Below are positions 7,922 to 16,958 of a DNA stretch of 46,420 nt, in pieces. Where the stretch lies: NCBI RefSeq assembly GCF_001425785.1, contig NZ_LMDI01000014.1:133746-180165 (forward strand), read 5' to 3'. A model generated the notes under the pieces. It saw nothing but the letters and a program-made list of their open reading frames with translations. It did not search any database and was not told where the DNA came from. The DNA is from Rhizobacter sp. Root1221. Its GTDB lineage: Bacteria > Pseudomonadota > Gammaproteobacteria > Burkholderiales > Burkholderiaceae_C. Within the stretch, counting starts at the first letter, position 1. Each line of letters starts with the position of its first letter. The translations under genes and the position numbers were made by a program.

Positions 7922-8964
7922 CCCAGGATTTCAAGGCACAGCAAGCGCGCCAGATGCTTCGGCGCCGCACCCAGCACGCGAATGAACTCGCGCGTGCGCA
8001 GCAGGCGGACAACGCTGCCAACGGCGCCCAGCAGGGCAAGTTCGGCGACTATGTCTTCAAGGCGATTCAACGCCCGAACGCATCGCCGCTGAACCGCACG
8101 ACCCAGCTCCCCGGCCAGCGGCCCGCAGGCTCGGCCGACGCCAACGAGAAAGAGGTGCCCGAAGAGCCCGGTGGCGAAGCCGAATCCGCCAAGGACAAGA
8201 ACAATCCGAACGGCCCCAATGTGGCGGCGGTCGACCCCGACCGGGAACGCCGGCGCCAGCCTGAACACCGGGGAGACGCCGACGGCGGATCCCACGGCGG
8301 CTCCGGCCAGCAGAGTGGCAGCGGCACGGGTGGGGGAAGCGGCGACAACGCCGGCAACGGCGGCGGTTCGGGCACAGGGTCCGGCCATGGCGGCGGTGGC
8401 TCTGGTAGTAGCGGCGGCGGCTCCCCTGGCGGCGGCGGCAGCGGCAGCAGCGGCGGTGGGCGTGGTGATGGTGGCAGTGGCAATCGGCAGGCCCCGGCCG
8501 GCATGTTGCGTTCGCCCTCCGGTCCGCTGGCCATGCGTTCGGCATCGGCGACGTTGTCCAGCGTGAAGCCCCTGCTCAAGCTGGTGGTCGAGGCCGGCAC
8601 GCCGCAAGACCGGCAGCAAGCGCTGGCCCATGCGCTGGCGGTGCTCAACAGCTACCGCACCGAACCCGGCGAACCGAGCGTGGAGGCCCTGCAGCTTGAG
8701 ATCATGGCCGTCTACCTCGAAGCCACGCAAAACCCCGAGGTCCCGATCACGCGCGCCGAGGTGAAGGAAATCCTGACGCGCCAGGACTCGATCTCCAGCA
8801 CTGAACAGAGATCCGATCCGAAGCTCCGCAACCGCAATGCACTGATGCCGTTGAAACTGCTGATTAGCGACCTGCCGCGCACCGACGCACAGCGCGCGAT
8901 GGCCGTCGACCGCATGCGCGGCGGGCACCATTGGCTCGGCCCCACCCCAGGCAACACCCCATGA
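7918..8964 (+). CDS. HpaA-position T3SS protein with a long Gly/Ser tract
   Basis: A 348-residue soluble protein whose ATG overlaps the hrcS stop. Three parts are visible: a basic N-terminal region (1-60, QQARQMLRRRTQHANELARA), an acidic then extremely Gly/Ser-rich tract from about 122 to 189, and a mainly helical C-terminal domain (about 200-348). In Xanthomonas the gene after hrcS is hpaA, a secreted regulator bound by the chaperone HpaB, and the next gene here is HpaB-like, so an HpaA-type secretion-control protein is the best inference. Direct similarity to HpaA could not be verified by eye. The Gly/Ser tract looks like a flexible linker and probably varies in length between strains. Confidence 0.5.
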   Translation: MTQDFKAQQARQMLRRRTQHANELARAQQADNAANGAQQGKFGDYVFKAIQRPNASPLNRTTQLPGQRPAGSADANEKEVPEEPGGEAESAKDKNNPNGPNVAAVDPDRERRRQPEHRGDADGGSHGGSGQQSGSGTGGGSGDNAGNGGGSGTGSGHGGGGSGSSGGGSPGGGGSGSSGGGRGDGGSGNRQAPAGMLRSPSGPLAMRSASATLSSVKPLLKLVVEAGTPQDRQQALAHALAVLNSYRTEPGEPSVEALQLEIMAVYLEATQNPEVPITRAEVKEILTRQDSISSTEQRSDPKLRNRNALMPLKLLISDLPRTDAQRAMAVDRMRGGHHWLGPTPGNTP

Positions 8965-9416
8965 GTCACGAACAATTCCAAGGCCTCGTCACTGCCCTGT
9001 GCGAAACGATCGATCTGCCGGACCCGCAATCGGTGCTCGACCGTGGATGGGTCGAGGTCGAGGGCTTCGAGGTCCTGCTCTCGCACTACGAGCAGGATCC
9101 GGCGGCGATGTACCTCAACTTCCACTTCGGCATCGTCACGGCAGGCCGCACCCTGACGGTGTTCCGCCTCCTGCTCGAGGCGAACCTCACGGTCTATGCG
9201 CAGGACCAGGCCCAGCTGGGGGTCAACCCGGAGACCGGTGGCATCATCCTCATCGTGCGCGTGCCGATGACACCGGAGATCGATGGTGCCTGGCTGGCCG
9301 AGACCATGGGGCACTACACCGAGCACGGCCGCCACTGGAACGACAACATCCTGGCATCCAACGATGACGCGTTCAATGGCATCTGCGCCGGGGACTACTT
9401 CTGGCTCAAGGTGTGA
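8961..9416 (+). CDS. hpaB: T3SS chaperone, CesT/HpaB-like
   Basis: A 151-residue acidic protein starting at an ATG overlapping the preceding stop (ATGA). The pattern (short N-terminal helix, VLDRGWVEVEGFEVLLSHYE, then YLNFHFGIVTAGRTLTVFRL and GIILIVRVPM) is that of the CesT-type class I secretion chaperone fold. HpaB, the general export-control chaperone of Hrp2 systems, sits at the end of the same operon in Xanthomonas, though there hrcD, hrpD6 and hrpE intervene; they are missing here. It probably escorts effectors and the HpaA-like partner to the SctN ATPase. It is the last gene before the terminator hairpin. Confidence 0.78.
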   Translation: MSHEQFQGLVTALCETIDLPDPQSVLDRGWVEVEGFEVLLSHYEQDPAAMYLNFHFGIVTAGRTLTVFRLLLEANLTVYAQDQAQLGVNPETGGIILIVRVPMTPEIDGAWLAETMGHYTEHGRHWNDNILASNDDAFNGICAGDYFWLKV

Positions 9417-9421
9417 GAGAC

Positions 9422-9447
9422 CGGTGCCGCGGGCGCTCGCGGCACCG
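9422..9447. terminator. Bidirectional hairpin between hpaB and the first TonB receptor
   Basis: CGGTGCCGCG (9422-9431) pairs perfectly with CGCGGCACCG (9438-9447) around a six-base loop. It lies between two convergent genes, 5 bases after one stop and 17 before the other. No T-run follows on either side, so efficiency as an intrinsic terminator is uncertain. Confidence 0.65.
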
Positions 9448-9464
9448 ATGCCGTCGCGCTCCCG

Positions 9465-11879
9465 TCACTCGCCCACGGTCAGCGTGACACCGAGGCTTCG
9501 TCCGGGCTGCAATGGCACATACGTCTGCGAAGCAAACGTCCCGTAGAGCTTGCGGTCAAAGACGTTCTGGATGAACACGCCGAACGTCCACGAGCCGGTC
9601 TTGCGCGTCCAGGAAAGGTCCGTCCGCGCGCCGCCCGGCAGCCGCATCGGCGCCGAGAGGCCTTCCGCATCCGGCGCGGTGGCCCAGATCGGGGAGAAGG
9701 CGCGGAACGCGAGGCCCACGCTCGATGCCGGCGCCACGGTTTCGGGCAGGTGATAGCGCGCCAGCAGGTTGAGGGTCCGGGATGAAATGCCAACCCCCGG
9801 GACGGAAGACAGCTGTGTCGCGGGTACCGTGACGCCGGTGGCCACGTCCCGCACACGAACGAGGGCCAGCCCGAGATTCATTTCCAGGGCCGGAACCACG
9901 TGGCCGTTCATCTCGATTTCAAGACCGCGCACGTCGCGCCCCGGGTGCTCGAAGAGTCCGCCCCACTCGGCGGAAGATGCCCGCACGTTCAAGAGCTGCA
10001 AGCGGAAGGCCTCCAGCGTCAACGCCAACCGGTCATCGAGCAAGTCGAACTTCACGCCGGCCTGCACTTGGCGCATCCGCGTTTCGTGCGCCTCGCTGCC
10101 ATCGAAGAGCAGGACGGGTTCGTTCGACCCGGCGTTCCAGGCCACCGTCGATTGCCAGCCGCCATAGACCGCGGTGAACGGAGTCAACTGATAGGCGAGG
10201 CCCGCATCCCAGTTCAATGCCTTGGGCCAGGAGGTGGTCGAGTCCTCGGCCTCGCCAGCGACGACTCGCTCCGACTGGCGGCTCTGCTGCACCTTGACCC
10301 CGGCACCCCAGTTCCCCCAGGAAAGCTGGTCCTGGAGCAGCAGGCCACGGCGCAAGGCATGACGCTCCGCGCCGGGTTTCAGCGCCAGGCCATCCCAGAT
10401 GGGCATCTCGGGCAGCACCGTCAGGCCGGGCTGGAAGGTCGCGGGATCGATCCGCCAGGTCGCGGTACCGTATCGCTCCGCGGATCGCGAGCGCCCCACG
10501 TCGACCGCCAGCAACAACTGATGCTTCACGGCGCCCGTGGCCACGTCGCCGATCACCCCGGTCTGCAGACCGGAGAACCTGCTCGACTCGCGTCGCAGCG
10601 ACAGCAACACCATGGACCCGGACGCGAACGAATGCCTGCGTGTGTCACGACGCACGGTTTCCCGCCTCACCTTCAGCAAGGTGCGCCACTTGGGCGCAAA
10701 GGACCACGACAGGTCCAGCTCGATGTCCCCGGCGTTCGACCGCGTCCAGTCATCGCTCGACACGGCAGAGACCTCGTCGCCGAGCCCTGTGGCATGGAGT
10801 GTGTCGGGCGACAGGAAAACGCGGCTTGTCGCCGCCGGCACATCGCGGCGCCGGTCGCCCTGCACGGTCAGCGTGGCCTGGAGATCGCGCCCGCGATAGC
10901 TCACCGTGCCGAGCAAGCCGCGGCTGTGTTGCCCGTCGTAGCCGCCCTCGGTGTGTCCCGACCGGGTTCCATGTCCGACCAGGCGCCAATGCGTCTCGGG
11001 GGCGAGTGGTGCGCCGAGGTCGAAACTCGAGCGCAGCGTGCCGTTGTCGCGGGAGGACAGACCGAGCGCCACGGTGTTGCGATGATCGGGGCCGGCCTGC
11101 TTGCGGATCAGGTTGATCGTGCCGCCACGGCCCCAGCTGTCGGCGGCACCACCGATCACACCGCTGGGCCCCTTGAGCACCTCGATGCGCTCCAGGGTTT
11201 CGCTGTCGAGCGGCAGTTCGTCGCGGAGCGTGCGCATGCCGGATATCAGGTACAGGGCCGGAAAGCCCCGGATCGTCAACGACGGCATCATGTCAGACGT
11301 GACATCGTGGATCTCTCCCGTCACGCCCGGGATGTAGATCAACCCGTCGGTACTCGTTTGCGCATTCTGCAAGTCCAGGGCCTCTCGTGTCACGACAGAC
11401 ACCGACTGCGGCAACCTCGACAACACCGTCTCCGTACGCGTCGCCGTCGAGGCGCTCACCGCCAGCAGCCCGGTGTCGGGCGGGTCGTCGGCCGACGCAC
11501 TCACCTGCACGGTCGGCAAGGTCGCGGACTCACCCGTCGCAGACAGCGACGGCTCCCGCACCGTCACCGTGCCGTCCGTCTTGATGTCGATCGACAGGTC
11601 GGTGTCGTGCAAGGCCCGCTCGAGCGCCTCCCGGAGCGAGAGGCGCCCCTGGATCGGTCCGGCCGAGCGCGTGCTGACCAACTCCGGCTTGAACGACACG
11701 ATCACCCCGCCAAGCCGTCCGATCTCGATCAGTGCGGTGCTCAAGAGCCCGGCCGGGACATCGAACTCCAGCTCGCGCGGCGCAACTGCGGCTTGCGACG
11801 CAGGCAGGCACAGCAAGACCATCGCGGCCATGGCGATCGCGGCAGCCGCCGATCGCGAGGTCAGTGTTCGGGTGCGCAT
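9465..11879 (-). CDS. TonB-dependent receptor with STN domain (copy 1)
   Basis: An 804-residue outer-membrane receptor of the ferric-siderophore/transducer type. A signal peptide (AAAAIAMAAMVLLCLPASQA) is followed by an STN secretin/TonB N-terminal domain at about 35-108, a candidate TonB box (TLPTVQVSA near 122), a plug (about 150-265, with RIEVLKGPSGVIGG and GRGGTINLIRKQAGP) and a 22-strand barrel region. STN domains normally signal ligand binding to a FecR-type anti-sigma protein, but none is in the window. It ends GVTLTVGE, without the usual terminal aromatic residue. It starts 39 bases after copy 2 and probably shares its transcript. Substrate unknown; a siderophore is inferred from the family. 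Confidence 0.9.
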   Translation of the reverse strand: MRTRTLTSRSAAAAIAMAAMVLLCLPASQAAVAPRELEFDVPAGLLSTALIEIGRLGGVIVSFKPELVSTRSAGPIQGRLSLREALERALHDTDLSIDIKTDGTVTVREPSLSATGESATLPTVQVSASADDPPDTGLLAVSASTATRTETVLSRLPQSVSVVTREALDLQNAQTSTDGLIYIPGVTGEIHDVTSDMMPSLTIRGFPALYLISGMRTLRDELPLDSETLERIEVLKGPSGVIGGAADSWGRGGTINLIRKQAGPDHRNTVALGLSSRDNGTLRSSFDLGAPLAPETHWRLVGHGTRSGHTEGGYDGQHSRGLLGTVSYRGRDLQATLTVQGDRRRDVPAATSRVFLSPDTLHATGLGDEVSAVSSDDWTRSNAGDIELDLSWSFAPKWRTLLKVRRETVRRDTRRHSFASGSMVLLSLRRESSRFSGLQTGVIGDVATGAVKHQLLLAVDVGRSRSAERYGTATWRIDPATFQPGLTVLPEMPIWDGLALKPGAERHALRRGLLLQDQLSWGNWGAGVKVQQSRQSERVVAGEAEDSTTSWPKALNWDAGLAYQLTPFTAVYGGWQSTVAWNAGSNEPVLLFDGSEAHETRMRQVQAGVKFDLLDDRLALTLEAFRLQLLNVRASSAEWGGLFEHPGRDVRGLEIEMNGHVVPALEMNLGLALVRVRDVATGVTVPATQLSSVPGVGISSRTLNLLARYHLPETVAPASSVGLAFRAFSPIWATAPDAEGLSAPMRLPGGARTDLSWTRKTGSWTFGVFIQNVFDRKLYGTFASQTYVPLQPGRSLGVTLTVGE

Positions 11880-11918
11880 GTCCTGGTGGTTTCCAGCTCT
11901 CGGACAGTGCGCACGCCG

Positions 11919-14384
11919 TCAACTCGCGAAGGCCAGGGTGACGCCGAAACTGCGTCCGGGCTGCAACGGAATGAACCCTTGCGTCGAGTAGGTTCCGTAG
12001 AGCTTGCGGTCAAAGAGGTTCTGTACCGCCAGGCCGAGCGCCCAGGATCCGGACTTGCGTGTCCAGGACAGGTCTGTCCGGGCGCCACCTGGCAGGCGCA
12101 ACGGCGACGCCGTGCCCTCCGCATTCGGGGCGACGGACCGGAGCGAGGAGAAGGCGTGCAGCGCAAGGCCCACGGAGGATGCCGGCAGCATGGTTTCGGG
12201 CAGGCGATAGCGGGCCAGCAGGTTCACGGTACGGCTGGGAATGCCGGCCTGGCGGGTCGGCACGAGGGTGCCGTTGGCCGCGTCCCGTGCATGCGTGAGT
12301 GCCAGCCCGAAACTCACCTCGAGCTGTGTGAGCACATGGCCCTTCATCTCGACTTCAAGACCGCGCACATCGCGTCCCGCGTGCTCGAAGTAGCCGCCCA
12401 GATCGTGCGAATAGTCCACGGCGTCCAGTTGCTGCAAGCGGAATGCCTCCAGCGTCAGCGCCAGGCGATCCCCGAGCAGGTCGAACTTCACGCCGGCCTG
12501 GACCTGGCGCATCTTCGGGATGCTCGGCGCGGTGCCATCGAACAGCGGCATCGGATGGGCAGACCAGTAGTCCCACGCCACGGCCGATTGCCAACCGCCA
12601 TAGACCGCCGTGAACGGGGTGAGCTGATAGGCCAGGCCCGCATCCCAGTTCAAGGCCTTCGGCCAGGTGAATGTCGCCCCGTCGCTCGAGATCTCCTCGC
12701 GTGCCGACACGCGGCTCTGCTGCATGGCCAGCCGCGCGCTCCAGTCGCCCCAGGAGAGCTGGTCCTGGAGCAACAGGCCACGGCGCAGGACACGCGTCAC
12801 GCACAAGGGTTGCAGCGCAAAGCGGTCCCCCTCGTCGGGCACGTCGGACAGCGCCGTCTGCCCGGGTTGGAACGTGGCCGGATCGAGGGCCCAGGTCGCG
12901 GATCCCTGGCTCATGGCGGTCCGCGAGCGCTCCACGTCGACGGCCAGCATCAACTGGTGCGCCACGGGCCCCGTGGCCACATCGCCGATCACCCCGGCCT
13001 GCAGACCGGACGAACGGATCGAAGTGTGCTGCAGCGACAGGGCCGCCGCCGGGGCGGTCTCGTCCTCCGTGAACACATGCCGGCGCACGTCACCGCGAAT
13101 GCCTTCCCGTCGCACCTTCAAAGTGGAACGCCATTTGGGTGAGAAGCGCCACGCCAGGTCCAGCTCGATGTCCCCGGCATCCGACAGCGTCCGGTCCTCG
13201 CTCGACAGGACATGCGCCTCGCCGCCAACCCCGACGGGTGCTCCTGTCTCGGGCGACAGGAACACCCGGCTTGCCCCCGAAGGCACATCGCGCCGCCGGT
13301 CGCCGTGCACGGTCAGCGTGGCCTGCAGATCACGCCCGCGATGGCTCACCGTGCCGAGCAAGCCGCGGCTGTGTGGCCCGTCGTAGCCGCCCTCGGTGTG
13401 GCCCGACCGGGTTCCATACCCGATCAGCCGCCAATGCGTGTCGAGGTCGAGCGGCGCGCCGAGGTCGAAACTCGAGCGCAGCGTACCGTTGTCGCGGGAG
13501 GACAGGCCGAGCGCCACGGTGTTGAGATGATCGGGCCCGGCCCGCTTGCGGACCAGGTTGATCGTCCCTCCCCGGCCTCCGAATTCGGCACTGCCGCCGA
13601 CCACGCCGCTGGGGCCCTTGAGAATCTCGATGCGCTCCAGGGTCTCGGTGTCGAACGGCCGGTCGTTGCGGTACGTGCGCATGCCGGACAGCAGGTGCTG
13701 GGCAGGAAAGCCCCGGATCGCCAACTTCGGCATCATGGCGGCGGAGGTCTCGCGGATCTGCGCCGTCACCCCCGGAACGTTGAGCAGCGCTTCGGTATTC
13801 GTCTGCGCGTTCTGCAGGTCCAGCGCGTCTCGCGTCACGACGGACACCGCCAGCGGCAATCTCGACAACGCGGTCTCCGTGCGTGTCGGCGTCGTCACGC
13901 TCGCCGCCAGGAACCCGGCGTCCGACTCGGCCTCGGGCTCGTGCGAAGCGCGCACCACCACGGCGGACAGGGCGCCCCCGTCGACCGGTGCCCGCTCACC
14001 GGTTGTCACCGGCCCCGCCTCCCCCCTTGCCGATGGCGGCGGCGCAAGCACCGTCACCGCGCCGTCCGGCTTGATGTCCGCCGACAGATTGGTGTTGCGC
14101 AAGGCCTGTATGAGCACGTCCTGGAGCGAGAAACGCCCCTGGATCGAACGGGCCGAACGCGTGCTGACCAGCTCCGGCCTGAACGACACGATCACGCCGC
14201 TGCGCCGCCCGATCTCGATCAGCGTGGCACTCAAGTACCCGGCAGGGATGTCGAAGTCCAGTTCGTGCTGCGGCACGGCCGCTTGCGACGCAGGCAGGTG
14301 CAGCAAGGCCATCGCCGCGGCGATCCCTGCAGTTGTCCATCGGAAAGCTGGTAGTCGGGCTCGCATGTCGTTGTTGTTGTTCAT
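11919..14384 (-). CDS. TonB-dependent receptor with STN domain (copy 2)
   Basis: An 821-residue paralogue of its neighbours with the same plan: signal peptide (AAAMALLHLPASQA), STN domain (about 45-115), a longer linker containing LSAVVVRAS as candidate TonB box, plug with RIEILKGPSGVVGG and GRGGTINLVRKRAGP, then the beta-barrel. The linker after the STN domain is the most divergent part, which may matter for specificity of signalling. The start MNNNNDMRARL is chosen because the signal peptide follows directly; an ATG six codons later is possible. It ends GVTLAFAS. The upstream 100 bases resemble those of copy 3. Confidence 0.9.
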   Translation of the reverse strand: MNNNNDMRARLPAFRWTTAGIAAAMALLHLPASQAAVPQHELDFDIPAGYLSATLIEIGRRSGVIVSFRPELVSTRSARSIQGRFSLQDVLIQALRNTNLSADIKPDGAVTVLAPPPSARGEAGPVTTGERAPVDGGALSAVVVRASHEPEAESDAGFLAASVTTPTRTETALSRLPLAVSVVTRDALDLQNAQTNTEALLNVPGVTAQIRETSAAMMPKLAIRGFPAQHLLSGMRTYRNDRPFDTETLERIEILKGPSGVVGGSAEFGGRGGTINLVRKRAGPDHLNTVALGLSSRDNGTLRSSFDLGAPLDLDTHWRLIGYGTRSGHTEGGYDGPHSRGLLGTVSHRGRDLQATLTVHGDRRRDVPSGASRVFLSPETGAPVGVGGEAHVLSSEDRTLSDAGDIELDLAWRFSPKWRSTLKVRREGIRGDVRRHVFTEDETAPAAALSLQHTSIRSSGLQAGVIGDVATGPVAHQLMLAVDVERSRTAMSQGSATWALDPATFQPGQTALSDVPDEGDRFALQPLCVTRVLRRGLLLQDQLSWGDWSARLAMQQSRVSAREEISSDGATFTWPKALNWDAGLAYQLTPFTAVYGGWQSAVAWDYWSAHPMPLFDGTAPSIPKMRQVQAGVKFDLLGDRLALTLEAFRLQQLDAVDYSHDLGGYFEHAGRDVRGLEVEMKGHVLTQLEVSFGLALTHARDAANGTLVPTRQAGIPSRTVNLLARYRLPETMLPASSVGLALHAFSSLRSVAPNAEGTASPLRLPGGARTDLSWTRKSGSWALGLAVQNLFDRKLYGTYSTQGFIPLQPGRSFGVTLAFAS

Positions 14385-14400
14385 GGCGAGAGGGCAACGC

Positions 14401-14492
14401 ACTCCCGCGAAGTTCCCGGCCGGAGTGTCCGACAAGATGGCCCGTCCCTGGGACCTGGAAGCGGCAAGAGTTGCGGAATACTGAAACAAAAT
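14401..14492 (-). promoter_or_regulatory. Conserved upstream element of receptor copy 2
   Basis: The plus-strand blocks GCGGCAAGA (14461-14469) and GGAATACTGAAAC (14475-14487), then AAAAT, recur upstream of receptor copy 3, and a weaker match (GAGTGTC, ACAAGA) lies nearer the start codons. The shared block is the likely promoter or operator of both copies. I could not match it to a Fur box or a known sigma-factor consensus. Confidence 0.5.
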
Positions 14493-14534
14493 CTTACCGA
14501 TCCCACCCCTCACCACAGTCGTCGTCTCGTTGCC

Positions 14535-16958
14535 TCACCCCCCGAAGGCCAGGAAGACGCCGACACTGCGTCCGGGCTGCAACGGCATGTACCCCTCGGT
14601 GGAAAGCGTGCCATAGAGCTTGCGATCAAAGAGGTTCTGGACGGTCGCGCCGAACGTCCACGAGCCGGTCCGGCGCGTCCATGACAGGTCCGTCCGGGCG
14701 CCTCCCGGCAACCGCAACGGCACCACCAGGCCTTCCGCATCCGGCGCGATGGCCCAGATCGAGGAAAAGGCGCGGAACGTGAGGCCCACACTCGATCCCG
14801 GCGCCAGGGCTTCTGGCAGGTGATAGCGGGCCATCACGTTGAAGGACCGGGCCGGAACACCGGTAGCCGGGATGGTGGACAGTTGTGTCGCGGGCACGAG
14901 AATACCGGTGACCGTATCGCGTGCACGCATCAAGGCCAGCCCGAGACTCATCTCGAGGTCCGGAGCCGCCCACCCCTTCATCTCGATTTCAAGTCCGCGC
15001 ACCTCGCGTCCCGGGTGCGTGAAGAATCCGGACATCTCGCCGGAATAGGTTGCCTGGTTCAACTGCTGCAGGCGGAAGGCCTCCAGCGTCAGCGCCAGGC
15101 GATCATCGAGCAGGTCGAACTTCATGCCGGCCTGCACTTGGCGCATCCGCGGCAAGGGCGCCACGCTGCCGTCGGAGCGCTCCCGTGAACCCGCGGCCCA
15201 ATAGTCGCTCGCCACGGCCGATTGCCAACCGCCATAGACCGATGCGAACGGGTTCAACTGGTAGGCCAGGCCCACATCCCAGTTCAAGGCCGTGGGCCAC
15301 GTGTACCAGGTGTCCTCGGAACCAAAGACCACCACGCGTTCCGACATGCGGCTCTGCTGCACGGCCAGCCTCGCACGCCAGTCCCCCAGGGCGAGCTGAT
15401 CCTGGAGCAGCAGGCCACGGCGCGAGACACGGCTTGCTGCCAAGGGTTTCATTGCAACAAGATCGCCAGCGTCGGGCGTTCCGGACAGCCGCGTCTGCCC
15501 TGGTTCGAACGTTGAATCGACATTCCAGGAAGCATATCCATCGTCCCAGAGCGATCGGGAGCGCTCCACATCGACCGCCAGCAACAACTGGTGCTTCACG
15601 GGGCCCGTGGCCACATCGCCGGTCACCCCGGTCTGCAGGCCGGAGAATCGGCCCGACGCACGCTGCAGGTTCATGATCACCGACCGGGACGGATCGTAGG
15701 GCCAGTACACGTGCCGGCGCACGTCAAGGCGCACTGTTTCCCGCCGCACCTTCAGCAAGGTGCGCCACTTGGGCGCAAAAGACCACGACAGGTCCAGCTC
15801 GATGTCCCCGGCGGTCGACAGCGTCCTGTCTCCGCTCGACACGCCCAGGACCTCGCCGCCGACCCCCACGGCATCGTTCGTATCGGGAGTCCGCAAGATG
15901 CGGCTCGACGGGGCCGGCACGTCGCGCCGGCGGTCGCCCTGCACGGTCAGCGTGGCCTGGAGTTCACGCCCGCGATGGCTCACCGTGCCGAGCAAGCCGC
16001 GGCTGTGCTGTGCGTCGTAGCCACCCTCGGTGTGTCCGGACCGGCTTCCATGCCCGACCAGGCGCCAATGCGTCTCGGGGGCGAGCGGCGCGCCGAGGTC
16101 GAAACTCGAGCGGAGCGTCCCGTTGTCGCGGGAGGACAGGGCGAGCGCCGCAGTGTCGCGATGACCGGGCCCGGCTTGCTTGCGGATCAGATTGATCGTC
16201 CCTCCCCGGCCTCCGAAGTCGCCACCGATCACGCCGCTGGGGCCCTTGAGAACCTCGATGCGCTCCAGCGTTTCGCTGTCGAGGGGCCATTCCGCCCGGA
16301 TCGTGGTCATGCCGGAGACCAGGTGCAGGGCCGGAAAGCCCCGGATCAGCAACGACGGGTTCATGCCAAGGGAGACATCACCGATCTGCCCCGTCACCCC
16401 CGGAACGTGGAGCAGCGCCTCGGTGCTCGTCTGCACGTTGAGCAGGTCCAGCGCGTCTCGTGTCACGATGGACACCGCCTGCGGCAAACTCGACAACGCG
16501 GTCTCCGTGCGTGTCGCGGTCGAGGCGGCCACCGCCATCAGCCCGGTCTCGGGCGGCGCGTCGACCGACGCGTGCACCTGCACGGCCGGCAGGGTCGCGG
16601 ACTCATCCGTCGCCGTCTCCGGTGGCGACGACGGCTGCACCGTCACCGTGCCGTCCGTCTTGATGTCAACCGACAGATCGGTGTCCAGCAAGGCCCGCTC
16701 GAGCACCTCCCGGAGCGAGAAACGCCCCTGGATCGGACCGGTCGACCGCGCGGCGACCAGCTCCGGCCTGAACGACACGATCACGCCGCTGCGCCGCCCG
16801 ATCTCGATCAGCGTCGCACCCAGGTACCCGGCCGGGATGTCAAAGTCCAGTTCGTGTTGTGGAACCGCCGCTTGCGACATAGGCATGTGCAGCAAGACCA
16901 TCGCGGCCATGGCAATCCTTGCAGTCGTCAGGCGAAGTGCTGGTGTTCGGGCCCGCAT
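14535..16958 (-). CDS. TonB-dependent receptor with STN domain (copy 3)
   Basis: An 807-residue outer-membrane receptor, first in transcription order. It has a signal peptide (ARIAMAAMVLLHMPMSQA), STN domain (about 33-105), candidate TonB box (TLPAVQVHA), plug (RIEVLKGPSGVIGG, with a two-residue-shorter loop before GGRGGTINLIRK than its paralogues) and beta-barrel. It ends GVFLAFGG. The ATG at 16958 is chosen because the signal peptide begins there; the open frame extends further but encodes unrelated sequence in the divergent promoter region. The divergently transcribed two-component system suggests, but does not prove, joint regulation. Confidence 0.9.
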   Translation of the reverse strand: MRARTPALRLTTARIAMAAMVLLHMPMSQAAVPQHELDFDIPAGYLGATLIEIGRRSGVIVSFRPELVAARSTGPIQGRFSLREVLERALLDTDLSVDIKTDGTVTVQPSSPPETATDESATLPAVQVHASVDAPPETGLMAVAASTATRTETALSSLPQAVSIVTRDALDLLNVQTSTEALLHVPGVTGQIGDVSLGMNPSLLIRGFPALHLVSGMTTIRAEWPLDSETLERIEVLKGPSGVIGGDFGGRGGTINLIRKQAGPGHRDTAALALSSRDNGTLRSSFDLGAPLAPETHWRLVGHGSRSGHTEGGYDAQHSRGLLGTVSHRGRELQATLTVQGDRRRDVPAPSSRILRTPDTNDAVGVGGEVLGVSSGDRTLSTAGDIELDLSWSFAPKWRTLLKVRRETVRLDVRRHVYWPYDPSRSVIMNLQRASGRFSGLQTGVTGDVATGPVKHQLLLAVDVERSRSLWDDGYASWNVDSTFEPGQTRLSGTPDAGDLVAMKPLAASRVSRRGLLLQDQLALGDWRARLAVQQSRMSERVVVFGSEDTWYTWPTALNWDVGLAYQLNPFASVYGGWQSAVASDYWAAGSRERSDGSVAPLPRMRQVQAGMKFDLLDDRLALTLEAFRLQQLNQATYSGEMSGFFTHPGREVRGLEIEMKGWAAPDLEMSLGLALMRARDTVTGILVPATQLSTIPATGVPARSFNVMARYHLPEALAPGSSVGLTFRAFSSIWAIAPDAEGLVVPLRLPGGARTDLSWTRRTGSWTFGATVQNLFDRKLYGTLSTEGYMPLQPGRSVGVFLAFGG

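Larger units (their letters stand above)
9465..16958 (-). repeat. Tandem triplication of a ~2.4 kb TonB-receptor gene
   Basis: Three consecutive genes on one strand share long near-identical stretches in signal peptide, STN, plug (for example the RIEVLKGPSGV block) and C-terminal barrel. Copies 1 and 3 agree in some blocks (DLSVDIKTDGTVTV-like STN end, plug GFPALHLVSGM-like), while copies 2 and 3 agree in others (HELDFDIPAGYL start). This mosaic pattern suggests duplication with later gene conversion. Confidence 0.85.

Noticed and set aside
8281-8485. Gly/Ser-coding stretch as a CRISPR or DNA tandem repeat
   Set aside because: Units are irregular GGC/AGC codons within one open frame and not constant repeats with spacers.
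9900-13142. A very long plus-strand open frame (over 1000 codons) antisense to the TonB receptors
   Set aside because: It is a mirror of high-GC codon bias in the opposite strand: rich in Arg, Gln, His and Pro, no domain, and it crosses two clear receptor genes.
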